A stretch of DNA of 64,000 nucleotides, from positions 1,550,001 to 1,614,000 of the forward strand of contig NZ_CP077290.1 in the NCBI RefSeq assembly GCF_019047785.1, in the 5' to 3' direction. The position numbers and the translations under genes were made by a program. Shown one piece after another: positions 32,484-44,553 of the stretch. This stretch comes from Enterobacter cancerogenus. GTDB taxonomy: Bacteria > Pseudomonadota > Gammaproteobacteria > Enterobacterales > Enterobacteriaceae. Positions within the stretch are counted from its first letter, which is position 1. Every line of letters begins with the position of its first letter. The notes below the pieces were generated by a model. That model made no database searches, was not told the origin of the DNA, and saw nothing but the letters and a program-made list of their open reading frames with translations.

Positions 32484-33530
32484 ATGAATAGCAACTGGGT
32501 TAAACATGCCATCAGCGAAATCAATGCCGATTACCAGCGTTCGGCTGATACCCATCTGATCCGCCTTTCGCTGCCCGGCTTTGCGGGCATTCAGCTCTAT
32601 CTGAAAGATGAAAGCACCCATCCTACCGGTAGCCTGAAGCACCGCCTGGCGCGTTCGCTATTCTTATACGGGTTATGTAACGGCTGGATTAAAGAAGGCA
32701 CCACCATCATTGAATCCTCATCCGGTTCAACGGCGGTCTCAGAGGCCTACTTTGCCCGCCTGCTTGGCCTGCCGTTTATCGCCGTGATGCCCTCCTGCAC
32801 CGCCAAACGCAAAATCGAGCAGATCGAATTTTACGGCGGTCGCTGCCACTTTGTGGAAAGCGCCTGCGAAATCTACGCCGCATCGGAGATGCTGGCCCGC
32901 GAGCTGAACGGCCATTACATGGATCAGTTCACCTTTGCCGAGCGTGCGACCGACTGGCGGGGCAATAACAACATTGCCGACAGTATTTTCCGCCAGATGG
33001 CCCACGAGCCTCATCCGGTACCCTCCTGGGTTGTGATGAGCGCAGGCACCGGCGGCACCTCGGCGACAATCGGACGCTACATCCGCTGTCAGGGCTACGA
33101 TACGCAGCTGATGGTGGTTGACCCGCAAAACTCGGTGTTCCTCGACTACTGGCAGAGCCGTGATGCCGGGCTGCGCAGCCCGGTGGGGAGCAAAATAGAA
33201 GGGATTGGTCGCCCGCGCGTAGAGCCGTCGTTTATTCCTGACGTGGTGGACGAGATGCTCCGCGTACCGGATGCGGCCAGCGTGGCGACGGCCCACTGGC
33301 TGGAGACACAGCTTGGCCGTAAGGTCGGTGCCTCCACCGGGACCAACATGTGGGGCGCGCTACAGCTGGCGGTGCGCATGCGCGAGGCCGGGAAAACAGG
33401 CTCTATCGTGACGCTGCTGTGCGACAGCGGTGAGCGCTATCTGGATACCTATTACAACACCGGGTGGGTGCAGGCCAATATCGGTGACATTGCGCCATGG
33501 AAAGCGCAAATTGCCGGGATGCTGAAATAA
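32484..33530 (+). CDS. PLP-dependent cysteine synthase-family enzyme, probable cysteine desulfhydrase (CcdA-like)
   Basis: A 348-residue fold-type II PLP enzyme. The PLP lysine is in [12 protein letters not shown] (near residue 53), the substrate loop is [12 protein letters not shown], and the phosphate-binding loop is [14 protein letters not shown]. It is larger and more divergent than CysK/CysM. Together with divergent decR, it resembles the cysteine-inducible cysteine desulfhydrase of Pantoea (CcdA), which degrades cysteine to pyruvate, ammonia and sulfide. Substrate is inferred from context. ATG at 32484 follows TACG with a weak ribosome site. E. coli K-12 has no such gene here. Confidence 0.82.
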   Translation: MNSNWVKHAISEINADYQRSADTHLIRLSLPGFAGIQLYLKDESTHPTGSLKHRLARSLFLYGLCNGWIKEGTTIIESSSGSTAVSEAYFARLLGLPFIAVMPSCTAKRKIEQIEFYGGRCHFVESACEIYAASEMLARELNGHYMDQFTFAERATDWRGNNNIADSIFRQMAHEPHPVPSWVVMSAGTGGTSATIGRYIRCQGYDTQLMVVDPQNSVFLDYWQSRDAGLRSPVGSKIEGIGRPRVEPSFIPDVVDEMLRVPDAASVATAHWLETQLGRKVGASTGTNMWGALQLAVRMREAGKTGSIVTLLCDSGERYLDTYYNTGWVQANIGDIAPWKAQIAGMLK

Positions 33531-33534
33531 AAAA

Positions 33535-33556
33535 AAGCCAGACCGAAGTCTGGCTT
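33535..33556. terminator. Terminator between the desulfhydrase gene and cof
   Basis: Stem AAGCCAGAC / GTCTGGCTT with loop CGAA. On the minus strand it is followed by six further T residues, so it mainly terminates cof. It may also act on the convergent gene, whose stop is four bases away. Confidence 0.85.
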
Positions 33557-33571
33557 GCTGGAAGGGTCTCA

Positions 33572-34390
33572 CTATTCGGGGGAATACGGGAGGTTGTTGT
33601 TGTCCAGCCAATGAGTCAAAAAATGGGACACGGCTTCGTTACGGCAGTGTCCGATAACCGGCAGATGAGGTAGCTCAGCAATCAGCTGCGGCATCGCGTT
33701 CCCCATAATCACACCGCGACCGACGCTGCCCAGCATCTCGCGGTCGTTCATGGCGTCGCCGAACGCCATACAATCCTGCATCGTTAAGCCCAGGTGGTCG
33801 CTCAGCACCGCCAGGGCCGAGCCTTTGTTACAGCCCACCGGCAGCACTTCCAGACAGTCCACCGCCGAGAAGGTCAAATGCGCGCGGTTCCCTAACGCTT
33901 CGTTAAGCTGCACGCGCAGGCGGCGCAGATCGTCGTGATCGCCGCAGAAACAGATCTTGGTCACCGCATGCGCGGGGAGGCGGCGCAGATCGACGATCTG
34001 ATAGCTGAACCCGCTATAAACGTGAGCGTGCAGCAGATCGGGGATCGCCTGTCCGGTAAACCAGCCGTTATCATTGAAGACATGTACGCTGGCCTGGGTA
34101 TCCCAGGTACTGTGCAGCACAATGTCCGCCACTTCCGGGTTGAGATCCTGGCGGTGCAGCACATCGCCTTCGACGGAGTGGATCCGCGTCCCGTTACCTG
34201 TGATCAAAAACGCGTCCAGGGAAAACGCGCCCATCAGATGGCGCATCTCCAGAACATGACGACCGGTGGCAAATGTCAGAGTGATATCACGCTCGTGCAG
34301 ACGCTTCAGCGTGTTCAGGGTGATTTCCCCTAAACGGTGATCCGGCATTAACAAGGTGCCGTCCATATCGAATGCTGCGAGCCGAGCCAT
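33572..34390 (-). CDS. cof: Cof, HMP-PP phosphatase of the HAD family
   Basis: A 272-residue HAD type IIB (Cof) phosphatase that hydrolyses the thiamin precursor HMP-PP and other sugar or cofactor phosphates. Motif I is [10 protein letters not shown] (nucleophile Asp8), motif II TFATGR, motif III lysine in CNKGSAL, motif [13 protein letters not shown]. The ATG at 34390 gives the K-12 length. It is divergent from ybaE. Confidence 0.95.
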   Translation of the reverse strand: MARLAAFDMDGTLLMPDHRLGEITLNTLKRLHERDITLTFATGRHVLEMRHLMGAFSLDAFLITGNGTRIHSVEGDVLHRQDLNPEVADIVLHSTWDTQASVHVFNDNGWFTGQAIPDLLHAHVYSGFSYQIVDLRRLPAHAVTKICFCGDHDDLRRLRVQLNEALGNRAHLTFSAVDCLEVLPVGCNKGSALAVLSDHLGLTMQDCMAFGDAMNDREMLGSVGRGVIMGNAMPQLIAELPHLPVIGHCRNEAVSHFLTHWLDNNNLPYSPE

Positions 34391-34491
34391 GAGTACTCCT
34401 GAAAAAAGATGCAATTAACTTGTGCATCAGTATTGCGTGAGATATACGGAAGTAATAGTGAATAGATGATAATTATTGTTCCGGGTTTCTT

Positions 34492-36192
34492 ATGCGCCTG
34501 CTTAACCGTCTCAATCAGTATCAACGCCTGTGGCAGCCCTCCGGTGGTGCGCCACAGCAGGTCACCGTCAACGAGCTTGCTGGCCGCTGTTTTTGCAGCG
34601 AGCGGCACGTGCGTACGCTGTTGCGCCAGGCGCAGGAGGCGGGCTGGCTAAGCTGGCGTGCGCAGTCCGGCCGCGGCAAGCGCGGTGAACTGACGTTCCA
34701 CGTCACCCCGGAGTCCCTGCGTAATACGATGATGGAAGAGGCGCTGAAAAGCGGGCAGCAGCATAATGCGCTCGAACTGGCGCAGCTTGCGCCTGAGGAT
34801 TTGCGCGCCCTGCTGCATCCGTTTATGGGTGGCCTTTGGGAGAACGATACGCCCGTGTTGCGCATCCCCTACTACCGCTCACTGGACCCGCTAACGCCCG
34901 GCTTTTTGCCCGGCCGGGCGGAGCAGCATCTGGCAAGCCAGGTCTTTTGCGGATTAACCCGCTTTCACGACAGCAGCAATGAACCGGCGGGCGATCTGGC
35001 GCACCACTGGGAGGTCTCTCCCGACGGGCTGCGCTGGCATTTTTATATCCGCTCCACGCTACACTGGCACAACGGCGATAAAGTCGACACCGCCCAGTTG
35101 CAGCAAAGCCTGCTGGGGCTGCTGACCATGCCCGCCCTGCAAAAGCTGTTTCAGAGCGTTTTGCGCGTTGAAGTGACGCATCCTCAGTGCCTGACGTTTA
35201 TGCTGCATCGCCCGGATTACTGGCTGGCGCACCGGCTGGCAACCTACTGCAGCCGGCTTGCGCACCCTGACCAGCCGATGACGGGCTGCGGTCCGTTCAG
35301 GCTTACCCTGTATGATGCGGAGCTGGTCCGTCTTGAAAGCCATGAGCAGTACCACTTGAGCCATCCGCTGCTGAAAGCGATCGAGTTCTGGATCACCCCA
35401 CAGCTTTTCGATTCCGGGCTGGGAACAAGCTGCCGTCACCCGGTTCAAATCGCCATTGGCGAGCCGGACGAGCTGGCCAGTCTGCGGCTGGTGAGTAACA
35501 GCACCAGCCTCGGCTTTTGCTATCTCACGCTTAAACAGGGCGGCCGCCTCAGCGAACGCCAGGCGAAACGGCTGGTCAATATCATCCACCTTTCCACGCT
35601 CCTGCACACCCTTCCGCTGGACGAGGGGTTAATCACCCCTACAGAGGAGTTGCTTCCCGGGTGGCACATTCCCGAGTGGCCGGACCTCACCGACGTGCCG
35701 CTGCCGCAAACGCTGACGCTGGTTTACCATCTTCCCGTTGAGCTACACACCATGGCGAACCAGTTGAAAGCGTATCTTTCCCGGCAAGGCTGTGAGCTGA
35801 CCCTGATTTTTCATGACGCCAAAAACTGGGATGGATGCCCGGCCCTGGCGCAGGCCGACATCATGATGGGCGATCGTTTGATTGGCGAAGCGCCGGAATA
35901 TACGCTCGAACAGTGGTTACGCTGCGACCCGCTGTGGCCGCATCTGTTAAGCGCGCCGCAGTATTCGCACCTGCAGGCGACGCTGGACGCGGTGCAAACG
36001 CAGGTGGATGAGCAGGCACGGCACGCCGGGCTTAAAGCGATATTCAGCCAGCTGATGGAAAATGCGGTGCTGACGCCGCTGTTTAACTATCAGTACCGGA
36101 TCAGCGCCCCGCCGGGCGTCAACGGGATACGGTTGAATACCCGGGGCTGGTTTGACTTCACCGAAGCCTGGCTTCCGGCCCTCAAATCGTGA
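34492..36192 (+). CDS. ybaE: YbaE, SgrR-like regulator/solute-binding fusion
   Basis: A 566-residue protein of K-12 length. The N-terminal SgrR-type winged helix (about 20-60, VNELAGRCFCSERHVRTLL) is followed by a periplasmic-binding-like (SBP_bac_5) domain from PYYRSLDPLTPGFLPGRAEQHL onward, without a signal peptide. It is therefore a cytosolic regulator that senses a ligand through a binding-protein fold. Target and ligand are unknown. queC follows 66 bp downstream. Confidence 0.93.
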   Translation: MRLLNRLNQYQRLWQPSGGAPQQVTVNELAGRCFCSERHVRTLLRQAQEAGWLSWRAQSGRGKRGELTFHVTPESLRNTMMEEALKSGQQHNALELAQLAPEDLRALLHPFMGGLWENDTPVLRIPYYRSLDPLTPGFLPGRAEQHLASQVFCGLTRFHDSSNEPAGDLAHHWEVSPDGLRWHFYIRSTLHWHNGDKVDTAQLQQSLLGLLTMPALQKLFQSVLRVEVTHPQCLTFMLHRPDYWLAHRLATYCSRLAHPDQPMTGCGPFRLTLYDAELVRLESHEQYHLSHPLLKAIEFWITPQLFDSGLGTSCRHPVQIAIGEPDELASLRLVSNSTSLGFCYLTLKQGGRLSERQAKRLVNIIHLSTLLHTLPLDEGLITPTEELLPGWHIPEWPDLTDVPLPQTLTLVYHLPVELHTMANQLKAYLSRQGCELTLIFHDAKNWDGCPALAQADIMMGDRLIGEAPEYTLEQWLRCDPLWPHLLSAPQYSHLQATLDAVQTQVDEQARHAGLKAIFSQLMENAVLTPLFNYQYRISAPPGVNGIRLNTRGWFDFTEAWLPALKS

Positions 36193-36258
36193 AGGGGCTG
36201 GTCGCCGCCATAGCCAGGCGGTAACATAACGTTTTTACCGTAACTGTCGAGATGATTT

Positions 36259-36954
36259 ATGAAACGTGCCGTCGTCGTGTTCAGCGGAGGACAAGATTCC
36301 ACTACCTGCCTGATTCAGGCCCTTCATCAGTACGATGAAGTTCACTGTGTCACTTTCGATTATGGTCAACGCCATCGCGCAGAAATCGACGTTGCGCGCG
36401 AACTGGCCTTGAAACTGGGCGCACGTGCGCACAAGGTGCTGGACGTTAACCTGTTAAACGAACTGGCCGTGAGCAGCCTCACCCGCGACAGTATTCCGGT
36501 TCCTGATTACAAACCTGACGCCAGCGGCATCCCGAACACCTTTGTGCCGGGCCGCAATATCCTCTTTCTGACCTTAACCGCGATCTATGCATACCAGGTT
36601 AAAGCCGAAGCGGTGATCACCGGCGTGTGTGAAACCGATTTTTCAGGCTATCCGGATTGCCGCGATGAGTTCGTCAAGGCATTGAACCACGCGGTAAACC
36701 TTGGCATGGCGAAAGAGACGCGCTTCGAAACGCCGCTGATGTGGCTCGACAAAGCCGAAACCTGGGCGCTGGCAGACTACTGGGGCAAACTGGACCTGGT
36801 GCGCAGCGAAACCCTGACCTGCTACAACGGCATCAAAGGCGACGGGTGCGGCCAGTGTGCGGCCTGTAACCTGCGTGCTAATGGCCTGAATCACTACCTG
36901 GACGATAAACCCGGCGTGATGGCCGCCATGAAGCAAAAGACCGGCCTGAAATAA
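36259..36954 (+). CDS. queC: QueC, 7-cyano-7-deazaguanine synthase
   Basis: A 231-residue ATP-dependent enzyme converting 7-carboxy-7-deazaguanine to preQ0 for queuosine. The PP-loop is [10 protein letters not shown] (8-17). The zinc cysteines are in [21 protein letters not shown] (about 185-206). ATG at 36259 follows a poor ribosome site. It is convergent with fadM, with a hairpin between. Confidence 0.96.
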   Translation: MKRAVVVFSGGQDSTTCLIQALHQYDEVHCVTFDYGQRHRAEIDVARELALKLGARAHKVLDVNLLNELAVSSLTRDSIPVPDYKPDASGIPNTFVPGRNILFLTLTAIYAYQVKAEAVITGVCETDFSGYPDCRDEFVKALNHAVNLGMAKETRFETPLMWLDKAETWALADYWGKLDLVRSETLTCYNGIKGDGCGQCAACNLRANGLNHYLDDKPGVMAAMKQKTGLK

Positions 36955-36964
36955 CCAGGCATTA

Positions 36965-37002
36965 CACCGTGCTGCCGCCACGTTAGCGCCGACAGCACGG
37001 TG
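36965..37002. terminator. Hairpin between convergent queC and fadM
   Basis: Perfect 10-base stem CACCGTGCTG / CAGCACGGTG with an 18-base loop. No clear T-tract. Confidence 0.6.
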
Positions 37003-37016
37003 ATATCTATCTCACC

Positions 37017-37415
37017 TTACACGATCATCAACTCCAGCTTTTCACGTAACTCCCCTTCCAGCGGCAGCGCTTTTTGCGTTTTGAGATCGATGCACACAAA
37101 GGTGATCAGGGCATCCGCTACCACCTGCCCTTCTGGATCCAGCGTCACCACCTGGCTTAGTACACCACTTTTTCCGTTAAGCTGCTGGACCTGGCTGGTC
37201 ACGGTCAGGACATCGCCCAGCACGGCCGGACGTCGGTAGTTGATATTAATATTGACGACCACAAACGCGATGTTGTGTGCGGTCAGCCACTGAAAACTGT
37301 CGCTGTTTTCCAGGCCATCCCAGCGAGCCTCTTCCAGAAATTCGAGATAGCGAGCGTTATTGACGTGCTGGTACACATCAAGATGGAAACCGCGTACTTT
37401 GATTTTTGTCTGCAT
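37017..37415 (-). CDS. fadM: FadM, long-chain acyl-CoA thioesterase III
   Basis: A 132-residue single-hotdog thioesterase of the 4HBT type with the active Asp in FHLDVYQHVNNARYLEFLEEARW (near residue 13). It hydrolyses dienoyl and other oleate-breakdown CoA esters, and in E. coli it is FadR-controlled. Length equals K-12 (132). Confidence 0.95.
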   Translation of the reverse strand: MQTKIKVRGFHLDVYQHVNNARYLEFLEEARWDGLENSDSFQWLTAHNIAFVVVNININYRRPAVLGDVLTVTSQVQQLNGKSGVLSQVVTLDPEGQVVADALITFVCIDLKTQKALPLEGELREKLELMIV

Positions 37416-37514
37416 AGCGCAAAAGCCTTTACTGTAGTTATAGGTTCAGAGGTCATAACTGGTATGACCTCTTTATCCTGGCAAATTTTTGCCGCCGTGC
37501 AAGTTATTGTGTGA

Positions 37515-38015
<501 letters not shown>

Positions 38016-38043
38016 TTACGAAAATCTGCGAGCAGCGACGTAA

Positions 38044-39918
38044 TTATTGCTGCTGCGTGATGACGTCGCCGAGCTTAATTTTGGCTTCTTTACGCAGGTT
38101 GCTCATCATCGCTTCGAACGTGATCTGAGCGTTGTTCTGGGTGATACCCTGAACCATCGCTTTTTTCTGTGCGTCCGGCAGCGTTCCCGCTTTCACTTCA
38201 TCCAGCGCCAGCAGAACCACGTTACCCTGCATATCGGTTGCAGTGCCGTAGCCTGGCTTGCCTTTGGCTGGCTGGCTCAGGCTGAACGCCGCCTGGCTGA
38301 CAGGGTCCTGACCGGTACGGCTCAGCGTTTTCGCTTCACCGAAGCTCAGACCCGCAGCTTTCAGTGCTTCATCACCTTTGCCCGCCTTCAGAGCGGCCAG
38401 CAGTTTTTCAGCGTCCAGTTTCGCCTGCTGCTCGGCTTTGCTGTGTTTAACCTGGGCAATCACCTGGTCTTTCACCTCAGCCAGCGGTTTCACCGCTTCA
38501 GCTTTATGCTCGGTCACGCGCAGCACGAAGGCACGGTCACCGTCGACGGTAATGATGTCTGAGTTGCTACCCGGCGCACCGTTTTCGCCCACCAGACCAC
38601 CGTTGAAGATGGCATCAGAAACCGGCTTGAAGTTCAGCTCTTCCGGCAGGTTGTCATGGCCGAACCAGCCCGTCTCAACGGCTTTCACACCCGCGGCCTG
38701 CTCTGCACCCGCCAGAGATTCGTTATCGTTGCTCGCGGCATCGCTCACTTTCTGCTGCAGGGCGTAGAAGGCATCCAGCGCTTTTTCCTGCTTCACTTTG
38801 GCCGCGATCTCATCGCGCACCTCAGCCAGCGGCTTGGTTTTCGCGGCCTGAACATCGTCCAGACGCGCCACGAGGAAACCAACGGAGGATTTAATCACGC
38901 CAGACAGCTGGCCTTTGTCTTTCAGACCGGCGTTTTTCAGTTCGTCCGGGGTCGTTGCCGCTTCCAGCCAGCCCATATCGCCACCATTTTTGGCAGAGAT
39001 GATGTCGGTGGATTTTGCTTTCGCCAGCGTCGCGAAATCGGCACCTTTGTTCAGCTCGTCGAGAACGGCTTTGGCATCGGCTTCGGTTTTGGTCTGGATC
39101 ACGCTGTAGCGGTTACGCTGCGGCTGGGTGAACTGATCCTGGTGCTGGTCGTAGTAAGACTGAATGTCCGCATCTGAGGCATTCCCCTGCAGAGCGGCAG
39201 CATCCAGCTTGATGTAGCTTACGCGGAACTGCTCAGGCGCAACGAAGGAATTCTTGTTCTGCTCGTACCAGGCGTTCACTTCGGCGTCGCTCACCTGCTG
39301 CTTCGCAGCCAGGGCGTTGACGTCGATAGTCGCTTCACGCACAACGCGCTGTTGCGCCACCAGCGCAGCCAGTTCGTCCGTTTCACCTTTGAGCATGAAA
39401 TCCGTGCCCACAACGGCATTGATGAGCTGCTGGGTGGTCAGTTGGTTACGCAGCGCCTGCGCGTACTGGTCTGCCGTCATCCCCATCTGATTAACGATGC
39501 TGTTATAACGGGCGTTATCAAATTTACCGTTAGACTGGAATGCCTGCGTCGCGAAGATCGCTTTTTTAACCTGCTCGTCGCTGATCCCCAGCCCCAGATT
39601 TTTGGCATACTGGTCAAGCAGCGCTTCATCGATAAGACGGTTCAGCGTCTGCTGGCGCAGGTTATTCATGTAGCCTTCGTTTGCAGCCAGTTCAGAGAAT
39701 TGATCGCCCAGCTGTTGCTGCATACGGTTACGTTCACCGGCGAAAGCATTCTCAAACTGCCCACGGCTAATTTCCTGGCCATTCACTTTTGCGGCATAGT
39801 TGGCGCCACCGCCGATGAGGTAGCTACTCACGCCGGTCAATATGAACGACACGATAATGATACCGAATATAATCTTGAGCACGAGACTGTTAGCAGCCGT
39901 GCGTAAGCTGTCCATCAT
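38044..39918 (-). CDS. ppiD: PpiD, periplasmic chaperone with parvulin-like domain
   Basis: A 624-residue inner-membrane-anchored chaperone at the SecYEG exit. It has one N-terminal membrane helix (SLVLKIIFGIIIVSFILTGV, about 11-30), SurA-like helical regions, and a parvulin domain (about 265-360, with QRNRYSVIQTKTEADAKAV and GGDMGWLE). The parvulin domain is largely inactive in E. coli. Start is the first ATG of MMDSL at 39918. It follows hupB as in E. coli. Confidence 0.96.
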   Translation of the reverse strand: MMDSLRTAANSLVLKIIFGIIIVSFILTGVSSYLIGGGANYAAKVNGQEISRGQFENAFAGERNRMQQQLGDQFSELAANEGYMNNLRQQTLNRLIDEALLDQYAKNLGLGISDEQVKKAIFATQAFQSNGKFDNARYNSIVNQMGMTADQYAQALRNQLTTQQLINAVVGTDFMLKGETDELAALVAQQRVVREATIDVNALAAKQQVSDAEVNAWYEQNKNSFVAPEQFRVSYIKLDAAALQGNASDADIQSYYDQHQDQFTQPQRNRYSVIQTKTEADAKAVLDELNKGADFATLAKAKSTDIISAKNGGDMGWLEAATTPDELKNAGLKDKGQLSGVIKSSVGFLVARLDDVQAAKTKPLAEVRDEIAAKVKQEKALDAFYALQQKVSDAASNDNESLAGAEQAAGVKAVETGWFGHDNLPEELNFKPVSDAIFNGGLVGENGAPGSNSDIITVDGDRAFVLRVTEHKAEAVKPLAEVKDQVIAQVKHSKAEQQAKLDAEKLLAALKAGKGDEALKAAGLSFGEAKTLSRTGQDPVSQAAFSLSQPAKGKPGYGTATDMQGNVVLLALDEVKAGTLPDAQKKAMVQGITQNNAQITFEAMMSNLRKEAKIKLGDVITQQQ

Positions 39919-40068
39919 GGTGTAACAACACTCCGCTGTATGTGACTGGTTACCTGACGCTAACGGAAAATCCTGACCGCTGCGCGTAAAGGCGTATTGT
40001 GACAAGAAACCAGTGCGATTGTCAGCCCACAACTCGCATAAACTCGCACAAATCAGGCCTGGACAAAC

Positions 40069-40094
40069 AAAAAAGGCACATCGAATGATGCGCC
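40069..40094 (-). terminator. Terminator of hupB
   Basis: On the minus strand stem GGCGCATC / GATGTGCC (one G-U pair), loop ATTC, then six T residues. Confidence 0.85.
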
Positions 40095-40130
40095 CTTATA
40101 CTTTTCGGCTTCCCTTAAGCGGGAAAGCAA

Positions 40131-40403
40131 TCAGTTTACTGCGTCTTTCAGCGCTTTACCTGCACGGAAGCCCGGCACTTTAGCGGCAGCAATAGTGATC
40201 TCTTTACCGGTTTGAGGGTTGCGGCCAGTACGGGCAGCACGCTCTTTAACAGCAAAAGTACCGAAACCAACCAGTGCAACGTCGTCCCCAGCCTGCAGAG
40301 ATTCAGTAACAGAAGCAATTAAAGCATCTAACGCACGTCCAGCTGCAGCTTTAGAAATATCAGCACCAGCAGCAATTTTGTCAATCAGTTGAGATTTATT
40401 CAC
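40131..40403 (-). CDS. hupB: HU-beta nucleoid protein
   Basis: A 90-residue HU/IHF-family protein: [20 protein letters not shown], the strand [21 protein letters not shown] with the DNA-intercalating Pro in the arm, ending ALKDAVN. Practically identical to E. coli HupB. It forms heterodimers with HupA. It has its own promoter region and terminators on both sides. Confidence 0.98.
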   Translation of the reverse strand: MNKSQLIDKIAAGADISKAAAGRALDALIASVTESLQAGDDVALVGFGTFAVKERAARTGRNPQTGKEITIAAAKVPGFRAGKALKDAVN

Positions 40404-40544
40404 TGTTCTCTTCCTCTCTTTATAATTTATATCGCGTCTGAATCCTTCACAACGCGACCGCGCAGCAGTTATATCAGGCCTGCCATGACCTTACAACACC
40501 CGTTGTTGATGGCTGGCCCGATCAGCAATCTAAATTAGCTATAC

Positions 40545-40581
40545 AAAAAAAGGCTGGCAAGTACGAAATGACTTACCAGCC
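40545..40581 (-). terminator. Terminator of lon
   Basis: On the minus strand stem GGCTGGTAAGT / ACTTGCCAGCC (one mismatch pair tolerated as G-U) with an eight-base loop, then seven T residues. It lies 33 bp after lon. Confidence 0.9.
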
Positions 40582-40613
40582 TTGTTTTTATTGACGCTCT
40601 TTGCGCGAGGTCA

Positions 40614-42968
40614 CTATTTTGCGGTTACAACCTGCATTCCGGAGGGTTCATTCTGCAGTGCGAGAGTCAGAACTTCCTCAATGCGTTTCACCGGATGGAT
40701 CTGCAGATCGGCAATAACGTTGTCCGGAATCTCTTCCAGGTCACGTTTATTTTCGTCCGGAATTAATACGGTTTTGATCCCACCACGATGCGCCGCCAGC
40801 AGTTTTTCTTTCAATCCACCGATTGGCAGAACCTGGCCGCGCAGGGTGATTTCACCCGTCATCGCCACATCGGCACGCACCGGGTTACCCGTCAGGCAAG
40901 AGACCAGCGCGGTACACATCGCGATACCGGCGCTTGGGCCGTCTTTCGGCGTTGCCCCTTCAGGAACGTGAACGTGGATGTCGCGTTTTTCGTAGAAATC
41001 AGGGTTGATGCCCAGTTTCTCCGCACGCGCACGCACCACGGTCAGCGCTGCCTGAATGGATTCCTGCATCACTTCACCCAGCGAGCCGGTATAGGTCAGC
41101 TTGCCTTTGCCCGGTACACAGGCGGTTTCGATGGTCAGCAGATCGCCACCCACTTCCGTCCATGCCAGACCAGTAACCTGGCCCACGCGGTTCTCGTTGT
41201 CGGCACGACCGTAGTCGAAGCGCTGAACGCCAAGGTACGCATGCAGGTTGTCGCCGTTAATCTCAATGTGCTTCAGGCTCTTATCCAGCAGCAGCTGTTT
41301 CACCGCTTTACGGCACAGCTTAGAGATTTCACGTTCAAGGCTACGCACGCCCGCTTCACGGGTGTAGTAACGAATGATGCCAATAATCGCGCTGTCATCA
41401 ACTGTCAGCTCGTTGGCTTTCAGGGCGTTACGCTCAATCTGCTTCGGCAGCAGGTGCTGCTTAGCGATGTTCAGCTTCTCATCTTCGGTATAACCGGACA
41501 GACGGATCACTTCCATACGATCCAGCAGCGGAGCCGGAATATTCATGGAGTTGGAGGTCGCCACGAACATCACATCGCTCAGGTCGTAGTCCACTTCCAG
41601 ATAGTGATCGCTGAACGCCACGTTCTGTTCTGGATCAAGCACTTCAAGCAGTGCAGACGCCGGATCGCCACGCATGTCCGAGGACATCTTGTCGATTTCA
41701 TCGAGCAGGAACAGCGGGTTTTTAACCCCCACTTTCGCCATCTTCTGGATCAGTTTACCCGGCATGGAGCCGATATAGGTCCGACGGTGACCGCGGATTT
41801 CCGCTTCATCACGTACGCCGCCCAATGCCATGCGGATATACTTACGTCCGGTCGCTTTCGCGATGGACTGGCCCAGAGAGGTTTTACCTACCCCTGGCGG
41901 CCCAACCAGACACAGGATTGGCCCTTTGATTTTGTTTACACGGCTCTGTACCGCGAGGTACTCAAGAATGCGGTCTTTCACGCGTTCCAGGCCGTAGTGG
42001 TCGGTATCAAGGATTTCCTGCGCCTGACGCAGGTCTTTTTTGACCTTGCTGCGGGCGTTCCACGGAACCTGTACCATCCACTCAATGTAGCCACGCACAA
42101 CGGTCGCTTCAGCCGACATTGGAGACATCATTTTCAGCTTCTGCAGTTCTGCTTCGGCTTTCTCTTTCGCCTCTTTCGGCATCTTCGCCGCGTCGATTTT
42201 ACGCTTCAGCGCTTCGTTTTCGTCCGGCGCGTCGTCCATCTCGCCCAGTTCTTTCTGAATGGCTTTCATTTGCTCATTCAGATAGTACTCACGCTGAGAT
42301 TTCTCCATCTGCTTTTTCACGCGGTTGCGAATGCGCTTCTCAACCTGCAGCAGATCGATTTCAGACTCCATCATCGCCATCAGATATTCCAGACGTTCAT
42401 TAACGTCGGACATCTCCAGCACGGACTGTTTGTCCGTCAGCTTCAGCGGCATATGCGCTGCGATGGTGTCAGCCAGACGTGCAGGATCGTCAATGCTGTT
42501 CAGCGACGTCAGCACTTCTGGTGGGATTTTCTTGTTCAGCTTGATATAGCCTTCAAACTGGCTAATCGCGGTGCGCACCAGCACTTCCTGCTCGCGCTCA
42601 TCAAGCTGTGGCGAATCAAGGTACTCTGCCTTCGCAGAGAAATGCTCGCCATTGTCAGACAGAGTGGTAATACGCGCACGCTGCAGCCCTTCTACCAGCA
42701 CCTTAACGGTGCCGTCAGGCAGCTTCAGCATCTGCAAAATAGAGGCCACGGTCCCGACGGTGAAAAGATCGTTTACACCCGGCTCATCCGTTGATGCTTC
42801 TTTCTGGGCAACCAACATGATTTTTTTATCATGATCCATGGCGGCTTCGAGGCAACGGATAGATTTTTCCCGCCCTACAAATAAGGGTATGACCATGTGC
42901 GGATAAACCACCACATCGCGCAACGGCAATACGGGGATTTCAATGCGTTCAGAACGCTCAGGATTCAT
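40614..42968 (-). CDS. lon: Lon, ATP-dependent protease
   Basis: A 784-residue AAA+ serine-lysine protease degrading misfolded and regulatory proteins (SulA, RcsA and others). N-terminal substrate domain (about 8-200), coiled coil (about 205-270), Walker [10 protein letters not shown] (near 356), Walker [10 protein letters not shown], sensor region, then the protease domain with the catalytic Ser in [11 protein letters not shown] (near 679) and Lys in [12 protein letters not shown] (near 722). Length equals K-12. A sigma-32 promoter lies upstream. Confidence 0.98.
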   Translation of the reverse strand: MNPERSERIEIPVLPLRDVVVYPHMVIPLFVGREKSIRCLEAAMDHDKKIMLVAQKEASTDEPGVNDLFTVGTVASILQMLKLPDGTVKVLVEGLQRARITTLSDNGEHFSAKAEYLDSPQLDEREQEVLVRTAISQFEGYIKLNKKIPPEVLTSLNSIDDPARLADTIAAHMPLKLTDKQSVLEMSDVNERLEYLMAMMESEIDLLQVEKRIRNRVKKQMEKSQREYYLNEQMKAIQKELGEMDDAPDENEALKRKIDAAKMPKEAKEKAEAELQKLKMMSPMSAEATVVRGYIEWMVQVPWNARSKVKKDLRQAQEILDTDHYGLERVKDRILEYLAVQSRVNKIKGPILCLVGPPGVGKTSLGQSIAKATGRKYIRMALGGVRDEAEIRGHRRTYIGSMPGKLIQKMAKVGVKNPLFLLDEIDKMSSDMRGDPASALLEVLDPEQNVAFSDHYLEVDYDLSDVMFVATSNSMNIPAPLLDRMEVIRLSGYTEDEKLNIAKQHLLPKQIERNALKANELTVDDSAIIGIIRYYTREAGVRSLEREISKLCRKAVKQLLLDKSLKHIEINGDNLHAYLGVQRFDYGRADNENRVGQVTGLAWTEVGGDLLTIETACVPGKGKLTYTGSLGEVMQESIQAALTVVRARAEKLGINPDFYEKRDIHVHVPEGATPKDGPSAGIAMCTALVSCLTGNPVRADVAMTGEITLRGQVLPIGGLKEKLLAAHRGGIKTVLIPDENKRDLEEIPDNVIADLQIHPVKRIEEVLTLALQNEPSGMQVVTAK

Positions 42969-43049
42969 AGAGCTCTCTCTTAGTTTAGTGTCCGCCAGGT
43001 AAACTGGTCATGTAACTGTGCTTCACACAACCATTAACATGTAATCCAG

Positions 43050-43078
43050 TATATGGGGATGTATTCCATACATTCAAC
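43050..43078 (-). promoter_or_regulatory. Sigma-32 heat-shock promoter of lon
   Basis: On the minus strand GTTGAA, 14 bases, then CCCCATATA. It follows the sigma-32 pattern cTTGAAA-N13-15-CCCCATnT and aligns with the known E. coli lon promoter. A 15-bp palindrome ATGTATTCCATACAT (43059-43073) occupies the spacer. Confidence 0.85.
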
Positions 43079-43098
43079 GCCATGAATAAGGAAAAAAT

Positions 43099-43125
43099 AA
43101 AGGGGAGATAAAATCCCCCCTTTTT
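43099..43125 (-). terminator. Terminator of clpX
   Basis: On the minus strand stem AAAGGGG / CCCCTTT with an A/T-rich loop, followed by an A/T tract. It lies between clpX and the lon promoter. Confidence 0.7.
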
Positions 43126-43152
43126 GATTAACTGCTTGTATGAATTGGCGAA

Positions 43153-44427
<1,275 letters not shown>

Positions 44428-44553
44428 GAGTCCAAACCTCTTTTTAAGTTCTTTGTGCCGCACATGACGACGCAAATGCCATTCTCAGACGCAAGCTGTT
44501 TACAGCAGCGTGCCGCCCTACCTTAGTATAGCGGCACACTCGCGTCGCAGGCA

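Noticed and set aside
40788..42794. 668-codon open frame antisense to lon
   Set aside because: It is a long shadow of lon in the opposite strand, with His/Arg/Gln-rich low-information sequence. lon is beyond doubt.
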